In this document: positions 23,953-33,288 of the stretch, piece by piece
Position numbering within the stretch: position 1 is the first letter of the stretch
Layout: every line of letters starts with the position of its first letter
Source: an uncultured SAR86 cluster bacterium
GTDB lineage: Bacteria > Pseudomonadota > Gammaproteobacteria > Magnimaribacterales > D2472
Direction: 5' to 3'
Assembly (NCBI GenBank): GCA_902599315.1
Contig: CACKEY010000001.1
Span: 547,328 to 611,327, forward strand
Length of the DNA: 64,000 bases
Position numbers and translations under genes: made by a program
Notes under the pieces: generated by a model
The model's database searches: none
The model's input: only the letters and a program-made list of their open reading frames with translations
What the model was told of the DNA's origin: nothing

Positions 23953-26586
23953 ATGTCAAAAACTTTAGTTATAGTTGAATCACCAGCCAAAGCTAAGACT
24001 ATCTCTAAATATTTAGGGTCAGAGTACATAGTTAAATCTAGTGTTGGGCATATAAGAGATCTTCCAAAGGGTAAGTCTAAAAAACCTTTACAAAGAAATA
24101 CTATTCCAAAGGATTTACCTGAAGATGAGAAAAGAAGATTAAAACAGATCAATGAACGTAAAAGACTGATCAGGAGAATGGGGATAGATCCAGATAATGG
24201 ATGGGCCGCAAACTATGAAATCATTCCAGAAAAAGAAAAAGTTATTAAAGAGCTCAAAAAAGCTGCTAAGTCAGTAGATTCTATTTTTCTTGCAACTGAT
24301 CTTGATAGAGAGGGAGAGGCAATAGCTTGGCATCTTAAAGAAGCATTAGGTGCAGATAAATTTAACTATTCCAGGGTTAGATTTAATCAAATTACTAAAG
24401 ATGCAATCTTAGAATCGTTTGAAGATCCAAAAGACATAGATTCGAGCCTTGTTGAAGCCCAACAAGCAAGAAGATTTCTTGATAGAGTCGTCGGATTCGA
24501 ATTATCTCCACTTTTGTGGGCAAAAATTGCCCGTAATTTATCGGCAGGAAGAGTTCAATCTGTTGCATTAAGACTTTTGGTTGAAAGAGAACATAGTATT
24601 CAAAAGTTTAAGCCAGAAGAGTTTTGGGAAATTTCATTTAAAGTTAACGCTGTAAATGAAGAAAGTACTTCGATTGAGTTCAATCTAAATAGAAAAAAAT
24701 CAGACTTATTACTTCAAGTTGAGGAGGCAAAAAAAATTGAAGAGCTTATCAATTCTTCAGATTTACTTGTAAATGAGGTTACTCAGAAACCAGTAAAATC
24801 AAAACCGAAACCTCCTTTCATTACATCAACATTGCAGCAAGCCGCAAGTACAAAGCTTGGATTCAATGTTAAAAGAACTATGAGAACTGCCCAAAAGCTC
24901 TACGAAAATGGGCTCATAACGTACATGAGAACCGATGCTCCTGCCTTATCTCCTGAATCTATTAAAGACGCCAGAATGTATATTGAGATTAATCTAGGGG
25001 AAAAGTACCTTACAAATGCTCCCAGAATTTATTCTTCTAATGAAAATGCTCAAGAGGCGCATGAAGCTATAAGGCCTACAAATGCATCCACTAAATCGGA
25101 TAGTTTACTCTCTTCCACAGATGAAGAAAAACGCTTATATGAATTAATCTGGCAGCAATTTATAGGGTCACAATTACCTGATGCGGAATACTTAGCAACC
25201 AATGCAAAAATTCAGTTAGATGAGTATATATTTTCTGCAACGGGTCGAGAGGTTGTATTTGATGGTTTCACGAGAGTTGTTGGAGCAAAATCGGATGATA
25301 AAGAATCCAATATCTTGCCCTCGCTTGAAGTCAATCAACAATTAATCCTTAAAGATATTGATAATAAACAAAAATATACTAAGCCTCCGGCAAGATTTTC
25401 AGAGGCTGCATTAGTAAAAGAACTGGAGAAGAAAGGCATCGGAAGACCGTCTACTTACGCAAATATTATTTCAACAATACAAGATCGTGGATACGTTGAA
25501 ATTCAAAATAGACGTTTTTTTGTAAAAAAAATTGGAATGATTGTCACAGATAGGCTTGTGAGTAGTTTTGATGACATCATGGATTATAGCTTCACAGCTA
25601 ATTTTGAAGATCAGTTAGATAGAATTGCAAATGGTGAGTTAAATTGGAAAGAAGTTTTAAATTCTTATTATTCAGCTTTCCAAGATGATCTTTCTTTAGC
25701 AATGGACGAAGAAAATGGAATGTCTCCTAATCTTCCCACTATGACAAATATTAATTGTCCAGAATGCAAAATTAATAAACTTACAATAAGAAATGCAAGC
25801 AATGGTGTTTTTCTTGGATGTGCAGGCTATAGCTTGCCAGCTGAAATGCAATGCAAAAAAACATTGAATCTTATTTCAGGCGATGAAGCGGTAAGTATTG
25901 ATGATCAAGAGGAAGCAGAACATTTAGTTACTAAACGGCGTTGTCCAAAGTGCGACACTAGCATGGATAACTACCTTTTAGATGAAAATCATAAGCTGCA
26001 TGTATGTTCAAATAATCCTGACTGTGATGGATTTGAAGTTGAAGAGGGAGCCTTTAAAATCAAAGGATATGATGGCCCTACCTTGTCATGTCATAAGTGT
26101 GGTTCGGAGATGCAACTTAAAACAGGCAGATTTGGTAAATACTTTGGTTGTATGAATGATAATTGTGGTGCTACCAGAGCCCTTCAGCGAAATGGCGAGC
26201 CTAAACCAATAGTCATGGAACCTATTACTACAGAGATTCCTTGTATTAAATTTGAAGATATATATTTGTTAAGAGATAGCATGAAGGGGTTGTTTTTAGC
26301 GGCTAGCAAATATCCAAAAAATAGAGAAACCCGAGCGCCATCTGTTGAGGAGTTCAATAAAGTTGTGACTGAGGAAACATTGCTAGATGCTTGTAAGTAT
26401 CTTGAAGATCAAGAAAAGCACACGCATTTACTATGTGCTCCTAAGCATGATATTGACGGGAACCCATATATAATTCGATATAACAAGGTAGAAGACACTC
26501 ATTATCTTGCTTCAGAAAAGGACGGAAAAAAGACTGGCAACACTGCGTCACATAATGGTGAAAAATGGATCGAAGTTTCTAAGTAG
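23953..26586 (+). CDS. topA: DNA topoisomerase I
   Basis: Relaxes negatively supercoiled DNA through a 5'-phosphotyrosine intermediate. The 877-aa protein has the Toprim domain ('VIVESPAKAKTI' at 7-18; 'DLDREGE' at 116-122), the catalytic core with active-site Tyr324 in 'GLITYMRTDAP', and 'GIGRPSTYANIISTI'. At least three C-terminal zinc-finger modules follow: 'CPECKINKL', 'CPKCDTSMDNYLLD' and 'CHKCGSEMQLK', ending in a finger-less repeat. The charged insertion after 'GHIRDLPKG' is usual in gammaproteobacteria. Neighbours lexA and the 85-aa protein match the Pseudomonas arrangement. Confidence 0.97.
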   Translation: MSKTLVIVESPAKAKTISKYLGSEYIVKSSVGHIRDLPKGKSKKPLQRNTIPKDLPEDEKRRLKQINERKRLIRRMGIDPDNGWAANYEIIPEKEKVIKELKKAAKSVDSIFLATDLDREGEAIAWHLKEALGADKFNYSRVRFNQITKDAILESFEDPKDIDSSLVEAQQARRFLDRVVGFELSPLLWAKIARNLSAGRVQSVALRLLVEREHSIQKFKPEEFWEISFKVNAVNEESTSIEFNLNRKKSDLLLQVEEAKKIEELINSSDLLVNEVTQKPVKSKPKPPFITSTLQQAASTKLGFNVKRTMRTAQKLYENGLITYMRTDAPALSPESIKDARMYIEINLGEKYLTNAPRIYSSNENAQEAHEAIRPTNASTKSDSLLSSTDEEKRLYELIWQQFIGSQLPDAEYLATNAKIQLDEYIFSATGREVVFDGFTRVVGAKSDDKESNILPSLEVNQQLILKDIDNKQKYTKPPARFSEAALVKELEKKGIGRPSTYANIISTIQDRGYVEIQNRRFFVKKIGMIVTDRLVSSFDDIMDYSFTANFEDQLDRIANGELNWKEVLNSYYSAFQDDLSLAMDEENGMSPNLPTMTNINCPECKINKLTIRNASNGVFLGCAGYSLPAEMQCKKTLNLISGDEAVSIDDQEEAEHLVTKRRCPKCDTSMDNYLLDENHKLHVCSNNPDCDGFEVEEGAFKIKGYDGPTLSCHKCGSEMQLKTGRFGKYFGCMNDNCGATRALQRNGEPKPIVMEPITTEIPCIKFEDIYLLRDSMKGLFLAASKYPKNRETRAPSVEEFNKVVTEETLLDACKYLEDQEKHTHLLCAPKHDIDGNPYIIRYNKVEDTHYLASEKDGKKTGNTASHNGEKWIEVSK

Positions 26587-26676
26587 CAAATCCTTGAATA
26601 ATTACGATTAGTCAATATATTAAAATTAGATACTTTTATTATCTATTAAAAGAATTTTTAAGGTTAAAATAAATAT

Positions 26677-26934
26677 ATGTCCAATTATCTAGAGCTTACC
26701 CAATTACCTGACGGCAGCATCGTCCTTCGAAGATCAGATGATCATGAAAATCCAATTGTAAAAATTGAGTTTTCTAGTGAATCCAAAGAATTTTTAAATG
26801 GGACTGAGCTATCAGTTGCAAAAGAAATGATTAGAGCTGGTATAGAAAGTGTTAGCGGTAATTCTATTGATTTTGACGATTTTTTTGATAATGAAAAAAA
26901 TAGCCTAAGAAAGAAACCAGTAGTTCTCCACTAG
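26677..26934 (+). CDS. Small conserved hypothetical protein next to lexA
   Basis: An 85-aa acidic protein ('LELTQLPDGSIVLRRSDD', 'VKIEFSSESKEFL', 'ELSVAKEMIRAGIES') of a kind often found beside topA/lexA in gammaproteobacteria; its function is unknown. The ATG is preceded by an AAGG at a reasonable distance. Its TAG interlocks with the TAG of the convergent lexA gene in the palindrome CTAG (26931-26934). The conserved context and clean codon use support a real gene. Confidence 0.72.
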   Translation: MSNYLELTQLPDGSIVLRRSDDHENPIVKIEFSSESKEFLNGTELSVAKEMIRAGIESVSGNSIDFDDFFDNEKNSLRKKPVVLH

Positions 26935-27548
26935 TGAGTTCTAATTAGACCCACACTTTTCCCCTCAACAAACGCATCTTGTTTTCTAAGATCAATTGTT
27001 ATAGTTGAGAAATCCTTATTTGCTGGAATTAGCTCAAGGTTATAATTATCTTTTCTAAAATATTTTAAAGTTACTTCATCATCAACTCTCACGACAACCA
27101 GATCCCCATTCTTTACATCAGTTGTTTTTTTAATTGCCACTAAATCATCCTCATGAATTCCAGCATCAATCATGCTAAGACCTTTAACTTTTAAAAAATA
27201 ATCAAAGCCATCTGAAAACATATTTGGATCGCAGGAAATTCTTTTTTCAACATTTTCTTCAGCAAGAGTAGGAGAGCCTGCGGCAACTAAACCAATTACT
27301 GGCATTTGTTCCGAGTATTTTTCAAAAGATTGCTGACTTTTAACAATTGATATACCCCTCGAAGAACCGCTTTGTATTGAAATATAACCCTTTTTTTCTA
27401 GTGCCCTGAGGTGCATTTCAGCAGCATTAGGGGATTTAAAGCCTAACTCTTTACATATTTCAGCTCGGGTTGGTGGAAAACCAGTTTTATTGAGATAAAC
27501 TTCTACACAAGATAAAACTTTTGATTGTTGGTTTGTTAATTCTTTCAT
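26931..27548 (-). CDS. lexA: LexA repressor
   Basis: Master repressor of the SOS response. The N-terminal winged helix-turn-helix (about 28-52: 'RAEICKELGFKSPNAAEMHL') binds the SOS box. The self-cleavage site is Ala90-Gly91 ('GLVAAGSP'), and the catalytic dyad is Ser125 ('KGLSMIDAG') and Lys162 ('TLKYF'). The length of 205 aa is typical. The gene carries its own SOS box 8 bases before the start codon, so it is autoregulated. It is divergent from a 5'-nucleotidase gene. Confidence 0.97.
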   Translation of the reverse strand: MKELTNQQSKVLSCVEVYLNKTGFPPTRAEICKELGFKSPNAAEMHLRALEKKGYISIQSGSSRGISIVKSQQSFEKYSEQMPVIGLVAAGSPTLAEENVEKRISCDPNMFSDGFDYFLKVKGLSMIDAGIHEDDLVAIKKTTDVKNGDLVVVRVDDEVTLKYFRKDNYNLELIPANKDFSTITIDLRKQDAFVEGKSVGLIRTH

Positions 27549-27556
27549 ATTATTTA

Positions 27557-27576
27557 TACTGTATATTTTTACAGTA
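27557..27576. promoter_or_regulatory. SOS box (LexA operator) between lexA and the 5'-nucleotidase gene
   Basis: The 20-base sequence TACTGTATATTTTTACAGTA matches the E. coli LexA consensus CTGT-N8-ACAG, flanked symmetrically by TA. It is 8 bases upstream of lexA and 40 bases upstream of the divergent gene at 27617, where a TATACA (27585-27590) could be a -10. LexA bound here could therefore affect both genes. Confidence 0.9.
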
Positions 27577-27616
27577 TATAAATTTATACACTTAACTGCA
27601 ACTCTTTTAAAAAAAT

Positions 27617-28510
27617 ATGAACTCTAAATTAGTCATTGGAATTTCATCAAGGGCACTTTTTGATTTAAGTGATAGCCATAAAATCTTTGAAAATGAGGGT
27701 ATAGAAGCTTATAGAAAGTATCAAATTGAAAATGAAAATGAAATTCTTGAACCGGGAGATGCTTTCAATCTTGTAACTAAAATCTTAAATATTAATGATT
27801 TTTATAAGTCTAACGATCGAATAGAGGTAATTCTGCTGTCTAGAAATACAGCTGATACGGGCCTGAGAGTTTTTAATTCCATCGAAGCTCATAAACTTGA
27901 TATTACACGAGCTGTTTTTTGTGGAGGGGAGAGCCCCTATAAATATGTAAAAGCATTTGGAGTTGATTTATTTCTATCTAGTAGTAAAGATGACGTGAAA
28001 ATGGCAATTGAAAATAACGTTCCGTCTGCAAGAATAATTTCATCAAAAGCGAGTAAAAAAATTAAGGTTGACGATACCCTCAAGATAGCCTTCGATGGTG
28101 ATTCAGTCATTTTTTCTGATGAATCAGAGAAGGTTTTTGAAAAAGAGGGTCTAAAGGCTTTTTTAGATAATGAACGAAAGAAAAAATCAATGTTAAAAGC
28201 TGGGCCATTTAAATCATTTTTGGTTGAATTAAATAAGCTTCAGTCTGAATTAGATTTCGGAACCTCTCCAATTAGAACAGCGCTTGTCACTGCGAGATCA
28301 GCTCCATCACATAAGCGTGTTATTAAAACGCTGAGAAAATGGGGGGTTAGGATAGACGAGTCTTTATTTTTGGGTGGCATGAATAAGGCAGAATTTTTAA
28401 AATCTTTTGAAGCTGACATCTTTTTTGATGACCAACAAAAAAATATAAAAGATGCATCTGCAAAAGTAACTTCAGCTCATGTACCATTCGGTATAAAAAA
28501 TAAGAATTAA
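27617..28510 (+). CDS. 5'-nucleotidase (PF06189 / cN-I-like)
   Basis: A 297-aa protein of the cytosolic 5'-nucleotidase family that dephosphorylates nucleoside monophosphates. Opening residues 'LVIGISSRALFDLSDSHKIF', then 'VILLSRNTADTGLRVFNSIE', 'FCGGESPYKYVKAFGVDLFL', 'ALVTARSAPSHKRVIKTLR' and 'LFLGGMNKAEFLKSF..IFFDDQ' are family blocks, the last with the HAD-like metal-binding Asp pair. It is divergent from lexA across an SOS box and followed by thrH after 2 bases. Family is clear; SOS control is an inference. Confidence 0.88.
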   Translation: MNSKLVIGISSRALFDLSDSHKIFENEGIEAYRKYQIENENEILEPGDAFNLVTKILNINDFYKSNDRIEVILLSRNTADTGLRVFNSIEAHKLDITRAVFCGGESPYKYVKAFGVDLFLSSSKDDVKMAIENNVPSARIISSKASKKIKVDDTLKIAFDGDSVIFSDESEKVFEKEGLKAFLDNERKKKSMLKAGPFKSFLVELNKLQSELDFGTSPIRTALVTARSAPSHKRVIKTLRKWGVRIDESLFLGGMNKAEFLKSFEADIFFDDQQKNIKDASAKVTSAHVPFGIKNKN

Positions 28511-28512
28511 CT

Positions 28513-29112
28513 ATGGAAATTGTTTGTCTTGATATGGAAGGAACCTTAACTCCAGAAATTTGGGAGCAGGTTGCATCCGACTCTGGTATTTCTGAGTTAA
28601 ATAAAACTACAAGGGATATTCCTTCATATACTGAGCTAATGGATTATCGCATCAATATAATGAAACAGCATAATCTCAAGGTTACAGATATTGTCGATGC
28701 AACAAAGAAATTAGATCTGCTGGATGGAGCGCTTGATTTTTTAGATCAAGTTAGGCAAGAATTTCAGGTAGTAATTTTATCTGACACCTTTCATGAGATT
28801 GCATATCCATTGATGGAAAAGCTTGGCTACCCTCTTTTGCTATGCCACAGACTTAATTTAGACAGTGAGAACAACATCATTGGCTATAAACTCAGGAATT
28901 TGAAAGCTAAGAGACAAGCCATCTTAGGTTTTCAATCAATGGGTTATAGGTGTTTAGCTGCAGGTGACTCATATAATGATTTACAGATGTTTGAAGTTGC
29001 AGATCAAGGTTTTTTTATTAATGCTCCTGAAAGTATCTCTAGCTCAATGACAGAGATACCAAACTTTAATAATTATTCTGACCTGTTGAATGCTTTAAGA
29101 AATTATAATTAA
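28513..29112 (+). CDS. thrH: Phosphoserine phosphatase / homoserine phosphotransferase ThrH
   Basis: A 199-aa HAD-superfamily phosphatase. The nucleophile motif is '[13 protein letters not shown]' (5-17): the Glu after Met, in place of the usual Asp-x-Asp-x-T spacing, is the ThrH/SerB-like hallmark. '[16 protein letters not shown]' (motif II) and '[12 protein letters not shown]' (motif III) follow. Pseudomonas ThrH moves phosphate from phosphoserine to homoserine and can bypass thrB. Two bases separate it from the nucleotidase gene and five from queH, so the three are probably co-transcribed. Confidence 0.92.
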   Translation: MEIVCLDMEGTLTPEIWEQVASDSGISELNKTTRDIPSYTELMDYRINIMKQHNLKVTDIVDATKKLDLLDGALDFLDQVRQEFQVVILSDTFHEIAYPLMEKLGYPLLLCHRLNLDSENNIIGYKLRNLKAKRQAILGFQSMGYRCLAAGDSYNDLQMFEVADQGFFINAPESISSSMTEIPNFNNYSDLLNALRNYN

Positions 29113-29117
29113 TATTT

Positions 29118-29780
29118 ATGAATAACCCCTTGTCACTTAAAAACTTTTCAAGAGAAAAACTTGAAATGCCAAATGATGAAAAAAAACTTTTACTTCATAG
29201 TTGTTGCGCACCATGTGCGGGAGAGATAATGGAGGCGGTTAAAGCATCAGACATCAAAACCACTGTTTATTTTTACAATCCTAATATTCATCCTCAAGAA
29301 GAATATGAGATTAGAAAAGACGAGAATAAAAGATTTTGTGAGAAGTTAGGATTTAAATTTATTGATGCAGATTATGATAAAGATAATTGGTTTGAGAGAA
29401 TTAAAGGTTTGGAAAATGAGCCTGAAAGGGGCAAACGATGTACTCAATGTTTTGATATGAGATTTGAAAGATCTGCACTTTACGCTCATGAAAATGGTTT
29501 TAATGTTTATGCCACAACGCTTGGAATTTCTCGTTGGAAAAATATGGAACAAATTAATAATTCAGGAAAAAGAGCTGCAGAGCGATATGCAAATATTTAT
29601 TATTGGGATTTTAATTGGCGAAAAAAGGGAGGCTCTTCAAGAATGATCGAAATTTCTAAAAGAGAGGAGTTTTATCAACAAGAATATTGTGGATGTGTTT
29701 ATAGTTTAAGAGATACCAATAAATGGAGACAACAAAACAATAAAGACCGAATTATTAGGGGCATTAAATTCTATAATTAA
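29118..29780 (+). CDS. queH: Epoxyqueuosine reductase QueH
   Basis: Catalyses the last step of queuosine synthesis, reducing epoxyqueuosine to queuosine in tRNA (non-orthologous to QueG). The 220-aa protein has the diagnostic '[10 protein letters not shown]' with Cys29, Cys30 and Cys33, plus Cys108/Cys111 ('RCTQCFDMR') and Cys191/Cys193 ('EYCGCVYSL'), which bind the iron-sulfur cluster and metal. A 20-residue N-terminal extension precedes the first strand. It fits at the end of a plus-strand unit with thrH. High confidence for the family. Confidence 0.93.
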   Translation: MNNPLSLKNFSREKLEMPNDEKKLLLHSCCAPCAGEIMEAVKASDIKTTVYFYNPNIHPQEEYEIRKDENKRFCEKLGFKFIDADYDKDNWFERIKGLENEPERGKRCTQCFDMRFERSALYAHENGFNVYATTLGISRWKNMEQINNSGKRAAERYANIYYWDFNWRKKGGSSRMIEISKREEFYQQEYCGCVYSLRDTNKWRQQNNKDRIIRGIKFYN

Positions 29781-29781
29781 T

Positions 29782-29811
29782 TTGGGAAACTAACCCTTGG
29801 CAAAGTACAAT
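29782..29811 (+). promoter_or_regulatory. Candidate promoter of prpB, -10 8 bases before ATG
   Basis: TTGGGA (29782-29787) and TACAAT (29806-29811) are separated by 18 bases, a reasonable sigma-70 pair. The -10 ends 8 bases before the ATG at 29820, and no ribosome-binding site is visible, so the prpB mRNA could be leaderless. Confidence 0.45.
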
Positions 29812-29819
29812 ACGCATCA

Positions 29820-30701
29820 ATGAATACTCCGGGGAACAAATTCAGAGACGCTATTGCAGATAATAAGCCCTTGATGGTTGTTGGAGCAATAAATGCTTAT
29901 TGTGCCAAAATGGCTGAAAAGGCTGGTCATAAAGCGCTTTATCTTTCTGGAGCAGGAGTTGCAAATGCATCATTCGGACTGCCTGATCTAGCTATTACAA
30001 CTTTAAATGATGTTGCTGAAGATTCTAGAAGAATTACTCAAGCAACCAATCTTCCTCTTTTGATTGATATTGACACTGGTTTTGGCGGGGCTTTTAGTAT
30101 TAGCAGAACAATCAAGGAAATGATTGCTGCAGATGTTGCGGCTGTGCATATTGAAGATCAAGTTACTCAAAAAAGGTGTGGTCATAGGCCAAACAAAAGT
30201 CTTGTTGATAAAATTGAAATGACTGATCGCATTAAAGCTGCAGTTGATTCTCGCACAGATGATAGTTTTTTTATAATGGCAAGAACAGATTCTTATGCAT
30301 CAGAGGGAATGCAAGGGGCGATTGATAGGTGTAATGAATACATCTCGGCGGGAGCTGACGGTCTTTTTTTAGAGGCTGTATCTAGTTTAGAGGACTACAA
30401 GCAATTGAAGGATGCATTACAAGTTCCTCTTCTGGCAAACATTACTGAGTTTGGAAAAACTCCACTTTTTTCAGCTCAGGAGCTTGCATCCGTTGGAGTT
30501 GATATAATGCTATTTCCACTATCCGCATTTAGAGCAATGAATAAAGCAGCAGAATCAGTATATATAGATATTGCTGAAAACGGATCACAAGTAAATTCAG
30601 TCGAAAAAATGCAGACAAGAGATGAACTGTATGAGTATTTGAATTATCATTCATTTGAGCAAAAATTAGATGAATTATTTAAAAGGAAGGAGAATAAATA
30701 A
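29820..30701 (+). CDS. prpB: Methylisocitrate lyase
   Basis: Splits 2-methylisocitrate into pyruvate and succinate, the last step of the methylcitrate cycle for propionyl-CoA. The 293-aa TIM barrel has 'DTGFGG' (85-90, metal site) and the catalytic loop 'KRCGHRPNKSLV' (118-129) with Cys120, which separates it from PEP mutases. It begins the prpBCD unit, with prpC starting directly after its stop behind an AAGGAG ribosome-binding site. No prpR-type regulator is adjacent. Confidence 0.95.
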   Translation: MNTPGNKFRDAIADNKPLMVVGAINAYCAKMAEKAGHKALYLSGAGVANASFGLPDLAITTLNDVAEDSRRITQATNLPLLIDIDTGFGGAFSISRTIKEMIAADVAAVHIEDQVTQKRCGHRPNKSLVDKIEMTDRIKAAVDSRTDDSFFIMARTDSYASEGMQGAIDRCNEYISAGADGLFLEAVSSLEDYKQLKDALQVPLLANITEFGKTPLFSAQELASVGVDIMLFPLSAFRAMNKAAESVYIDIAENGSQVNSVEKMQTRDELYEYLNYHSFEQKLDELFKRKENK

Positions 30702-31823
30702 ATGGCTAAAAAGTTAGAAGGCGCAGGATTACGGGGTCAAGTTGCTGGCGAAACATCACTTTGCACAGTTGGTCAAGAGGAGGGTTTGGCATACAGAGGA
30801 CATAAAATTGAGACATTGGCTGAAAAAGGAACATTTGAGGAAGTTGCTTACCTTCTTTTGTATGGTAAATTGCCAAATAAAACAGAATTATCTAATTATA
30901 AAAATTTATTAAAAAGTCTTCGAGACCTGCCTGATTCTTTAAAAAAGGTTCTTCAGGAAATACCTGCATCTGCTCATCCAATGGCAGTAATGGCAACAGG
31001 GTGTTCTATGTTAGGCAATCTTGAGCCTGAAGAGTCAATGGATGCTCAAATGGATTCAATTAATCGAATGGTTGCAACTTTACCCTCAATTGTTACTTAC
31101 TGGTATAAATTTTCCCATGATGGCGAAGATATAAGTCTTGTAAATGACGAGGATACAATAGCAGGCCACTTCTTGCATATTCTTCATGGCAAGAGTCCCT
31201 CAGACCTTCATAGGCGTGTAATGGATGCTTCCTTGGTTTTGTATGCTGAGCACGAATTTAATGCTTCTACTTTTACTGCTAGAGTTTGCGCTTCAACAAT
31301 GTCAGATATCTACTCATGTGTAGTAGCTGCTATAGGCTCTCTGAAAGGCCCACTGCATGGAGGAGCCAATGAAGCCGCAATGGAGATGATAGAAAACTGG
31401 AAGACCAGAGATGAAGCTAAGGCAAATATCATGGACATGCTTGCAAACAAAGGCAAGATCATGGGCTTTGGCCATGCAATTTATTCCGAAAAAGATCCAA
31501 GAAATGCTGTGATTAAAGAGTTTTCAAAAGAATTATCCCAAGAGTATGGCGACGACACACTTTACCAAGTGTCTGAGGAAGTTGAGCAGGTAATGTGGGA
31601 TGAGAAAAAATTATTTCCAAATGCAGACTTTTTTCATGCTTCTGCATATTTTTATCTAGGAATTCCAACCAAACTTTTTACTCCCATCTTTGTCATGTCA
31701 AGAGTAACTGGTTGGACTGCTCATTGCATGGAGCAAAGAGCTAATAATAGAATTATCAGACCAAGTGCTGAATATACAGGTCCTGAAACTTCTGTCTGGG
31801 TTGACCTAGAAGATAGAGAATAA
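30702..31823 (+). CDS. prpC: 2-Methylcitrate synthase
   Basis: Condenses propionyl-CoA with oxaloacetate. The 373-aa citrate-synthase-family protein matches the short PrpC type. It opens with '[19 protein letters not shown]', has '[11 protein letters not shown]', '[14 protein letters not shown]' (catalytic His region), '[14 protein letters not shown]' and the C-terminal 'RPSAEYTGP'. A housekeeping GltA would be about 430 aa with a different N-terminus. Start is supported by AAGGAG about 9 bases upstream. Confidence 0.95.
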   Translation: MAKKLEGAGLRGQVAGETSLCTVGQEEGLAYRGHKIETLAEKGTFEEVAYLLLYGKLPNKTELSNYKNLLKSLRDLPDSLKKVLQEIPASAHPMAVMATGCSMLGNLEPEESMDAQMDSINRMVATLPSIVTYWYKFSHDGEDISLVNDEDTIAGHFLHILHGKSPSDLHRRVMDASLVLYAEHEFNASTFTARVCASTMSDIYSCVVAAIGSLKGPLHGGANEAAMEMIENWKTRDEAKANIMDMLANKGKIMGFGHAIYSEKDPRNAVIKEFSKELSQEYGDDTLYQVSEEVEQVMWDEKKLFPNADFFHASAYFYLGIPTKLFTPIFVMSRVTGWTAHCMEQRANNRIIRPSAEYTGPETSVWVDLEDRE

Positions 31824-31827
31824 AATC

Positions 31828-33288
31828 ATGTCAAAAAATGTTGAGCTGAATATCAGATCAGGTCCAGACTCTTTGCTTGTAGAAATAGCTGAATATATTA
31901 CAAAACAGGAGATCAATTCTGAGCTTGCCCTTTCTACTGCAAGGAATTGCTTAATTGACACAATTGGATGTGGCCTTTTAGCGTTAACTTTTCCTGCATG
32001 CACAAAAATGCTCGGACCTATTGTTCCAGGCACCACTTTGCCTAATGGAGTAAGAGTTCCAGGAACTAATTTTTTACTTGACCCTGTTAAAGGTGCCTTT
32101 GATATAGGCTGCATCATCAGATGGCTTGACTATAATGATACTTGGTTAGCAGCAGAGTGGGGCCATCCTTCTGATAACCTTGGAGCAATTCTCTCCGTGG
32201 CTGATTATGTTTCTCAAAAAAATATAGCATCTGGTAAAGACCCCCTCACAATGAGGGATGTTTTGGAGTGCATGATCATGGCGCATGAGATACAAGGAGT
32301 GTTGGCTCTAACTAACAGCTTTAACAGAGTTGGACTTGACCATGTTGTGCTCGTAAAAGTTGCTTCAACGGCTGTAGTTACTAAGTTGCTTGGGGGAAAT
32401 GCTAATCAAATTATGGATGCGGTAAGTCAAGCATGGGTTGATGGTCAAAGTCTTAGAACCTATCGTCATGCACCAAATGCTGGCTCAAGAAAAAGTTGGG
32501 CTGCAGGTGATGCAACTAGTCGAGCAGTAAGGCTCGCTCTAATAACACTGTCGGGAGAAATGGGTTATCCAAGCGTTCTATCAGCATCAAAATGGGGCTT
32601 TGAGGATGTCTCATTCAAGGGTGAAAAACTTTCTCTGAGTCAACCTTTCGCATCTTATGTAATGGAGAATGTTCTTTTTAAAATTAGTTTCCCTGCGGAA
32701 TTTCATGCACAAACAGCAGTTGAGGCTGCGGTAATATTACATCCTCAAATCATAGATCGACTTGATGATATTACAAATATTGAAGTCACTACTCATGAAT
32801 CTGCTATAAGGATTATCTCTAAATCTGGACAATTAAACAATCCAGCAGATAGAGATCACTGTTTGCAATATATGATTGCAATCGGCTTAATACATGGAGA
32901 TCTTATTGCCGAACATTATGAGGATAATGTTGCCAGTGATCCAAGGATAGATGAGCTTAGAGAAAAAATGACGATAAAAGAAGATAAGAGATACACAGAT
33001 GAGTATTTAGAGGCTGATAAACGCTCAATAGCTAACAAAGTACAAATATTTTTTAATGACGGTTCCTCTACAGATGCTATCGAAGTTGAGTATCCAATAG
33101 GACATAAGCGTCGCAGAGAAGAAGGCATTCCTGTTTTAGAAAAGAAGTTTGAGAGCAACCTTAGTAAGATTTTTGATGATGAAAAGGTCGAAATAATTTT
33201 ATCAAAATGTTTAGATCAAAATAAGCTTGAGTCTATGTCTGTTTTAGATTTTCAAGAATTATTTTCTGTTAAAGAGAATTCTTTCTAA
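31828..33288 (+). CDS. prpD: 2-Methylcitrate dehydratase
   Basis: Iron-sulfur-independent MmgE/PrpD-family enzyme that dehydrates 2-methylcitrate to 2-methyl-cis-aconitate. The 486-aa length equals that of E. coli PrpD. '[15 protein letters not shown]', '[20 protein letters not shown]', 'NRVGLDHV' and '[14 protein letters not shown]' are conserved blocks. Rehydration to methylisocitrate would be done by aconitase B (48808-51387). The end interlocks with the convergent acylase gene by 4 bases. Confidence 0.95.
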   Translation: MSKNVELNIRSGPDSLLVEIAEYITKQEINSELALSTARNCLIDTIGCGLLALTFPACTKMLGPIVPGTTLPNGVRVPGTNFLLDPVKGAFDIGCIIRWLDYNDTWLAAEWGHPSDNLGAILSVADYVSQKNIASGKDPLTMRDVLECMIMAHEIQGVLALTNSFNRVGLDHVVLVKVASTAVVTKLLGGNANQIMDAVSQAWVDGQSLRTYRHAPNAGSRKSWAAGDATSRAVRLALITLSGEMGYPSVLSASKWGFEDVSFKGEKLSLSQPFASYVMENVLFKISFPAEFHAQTAVEAAVILHPQIIDRLDDITNIEVTTHESAIRIISKSGQLNNPADRDHCLQYMIAIGLIHGDLIAEHYEDNVASDPRIDELREKMTIKEDKRYTDEYLEADKRSIANKVQIFFNDGSSTDAIEVEYPIGHKRRREEGIPVLEKKFESNLSKIFDDEKVEIILSKCLDQNKLESMSVLDFQELFSVKENSF

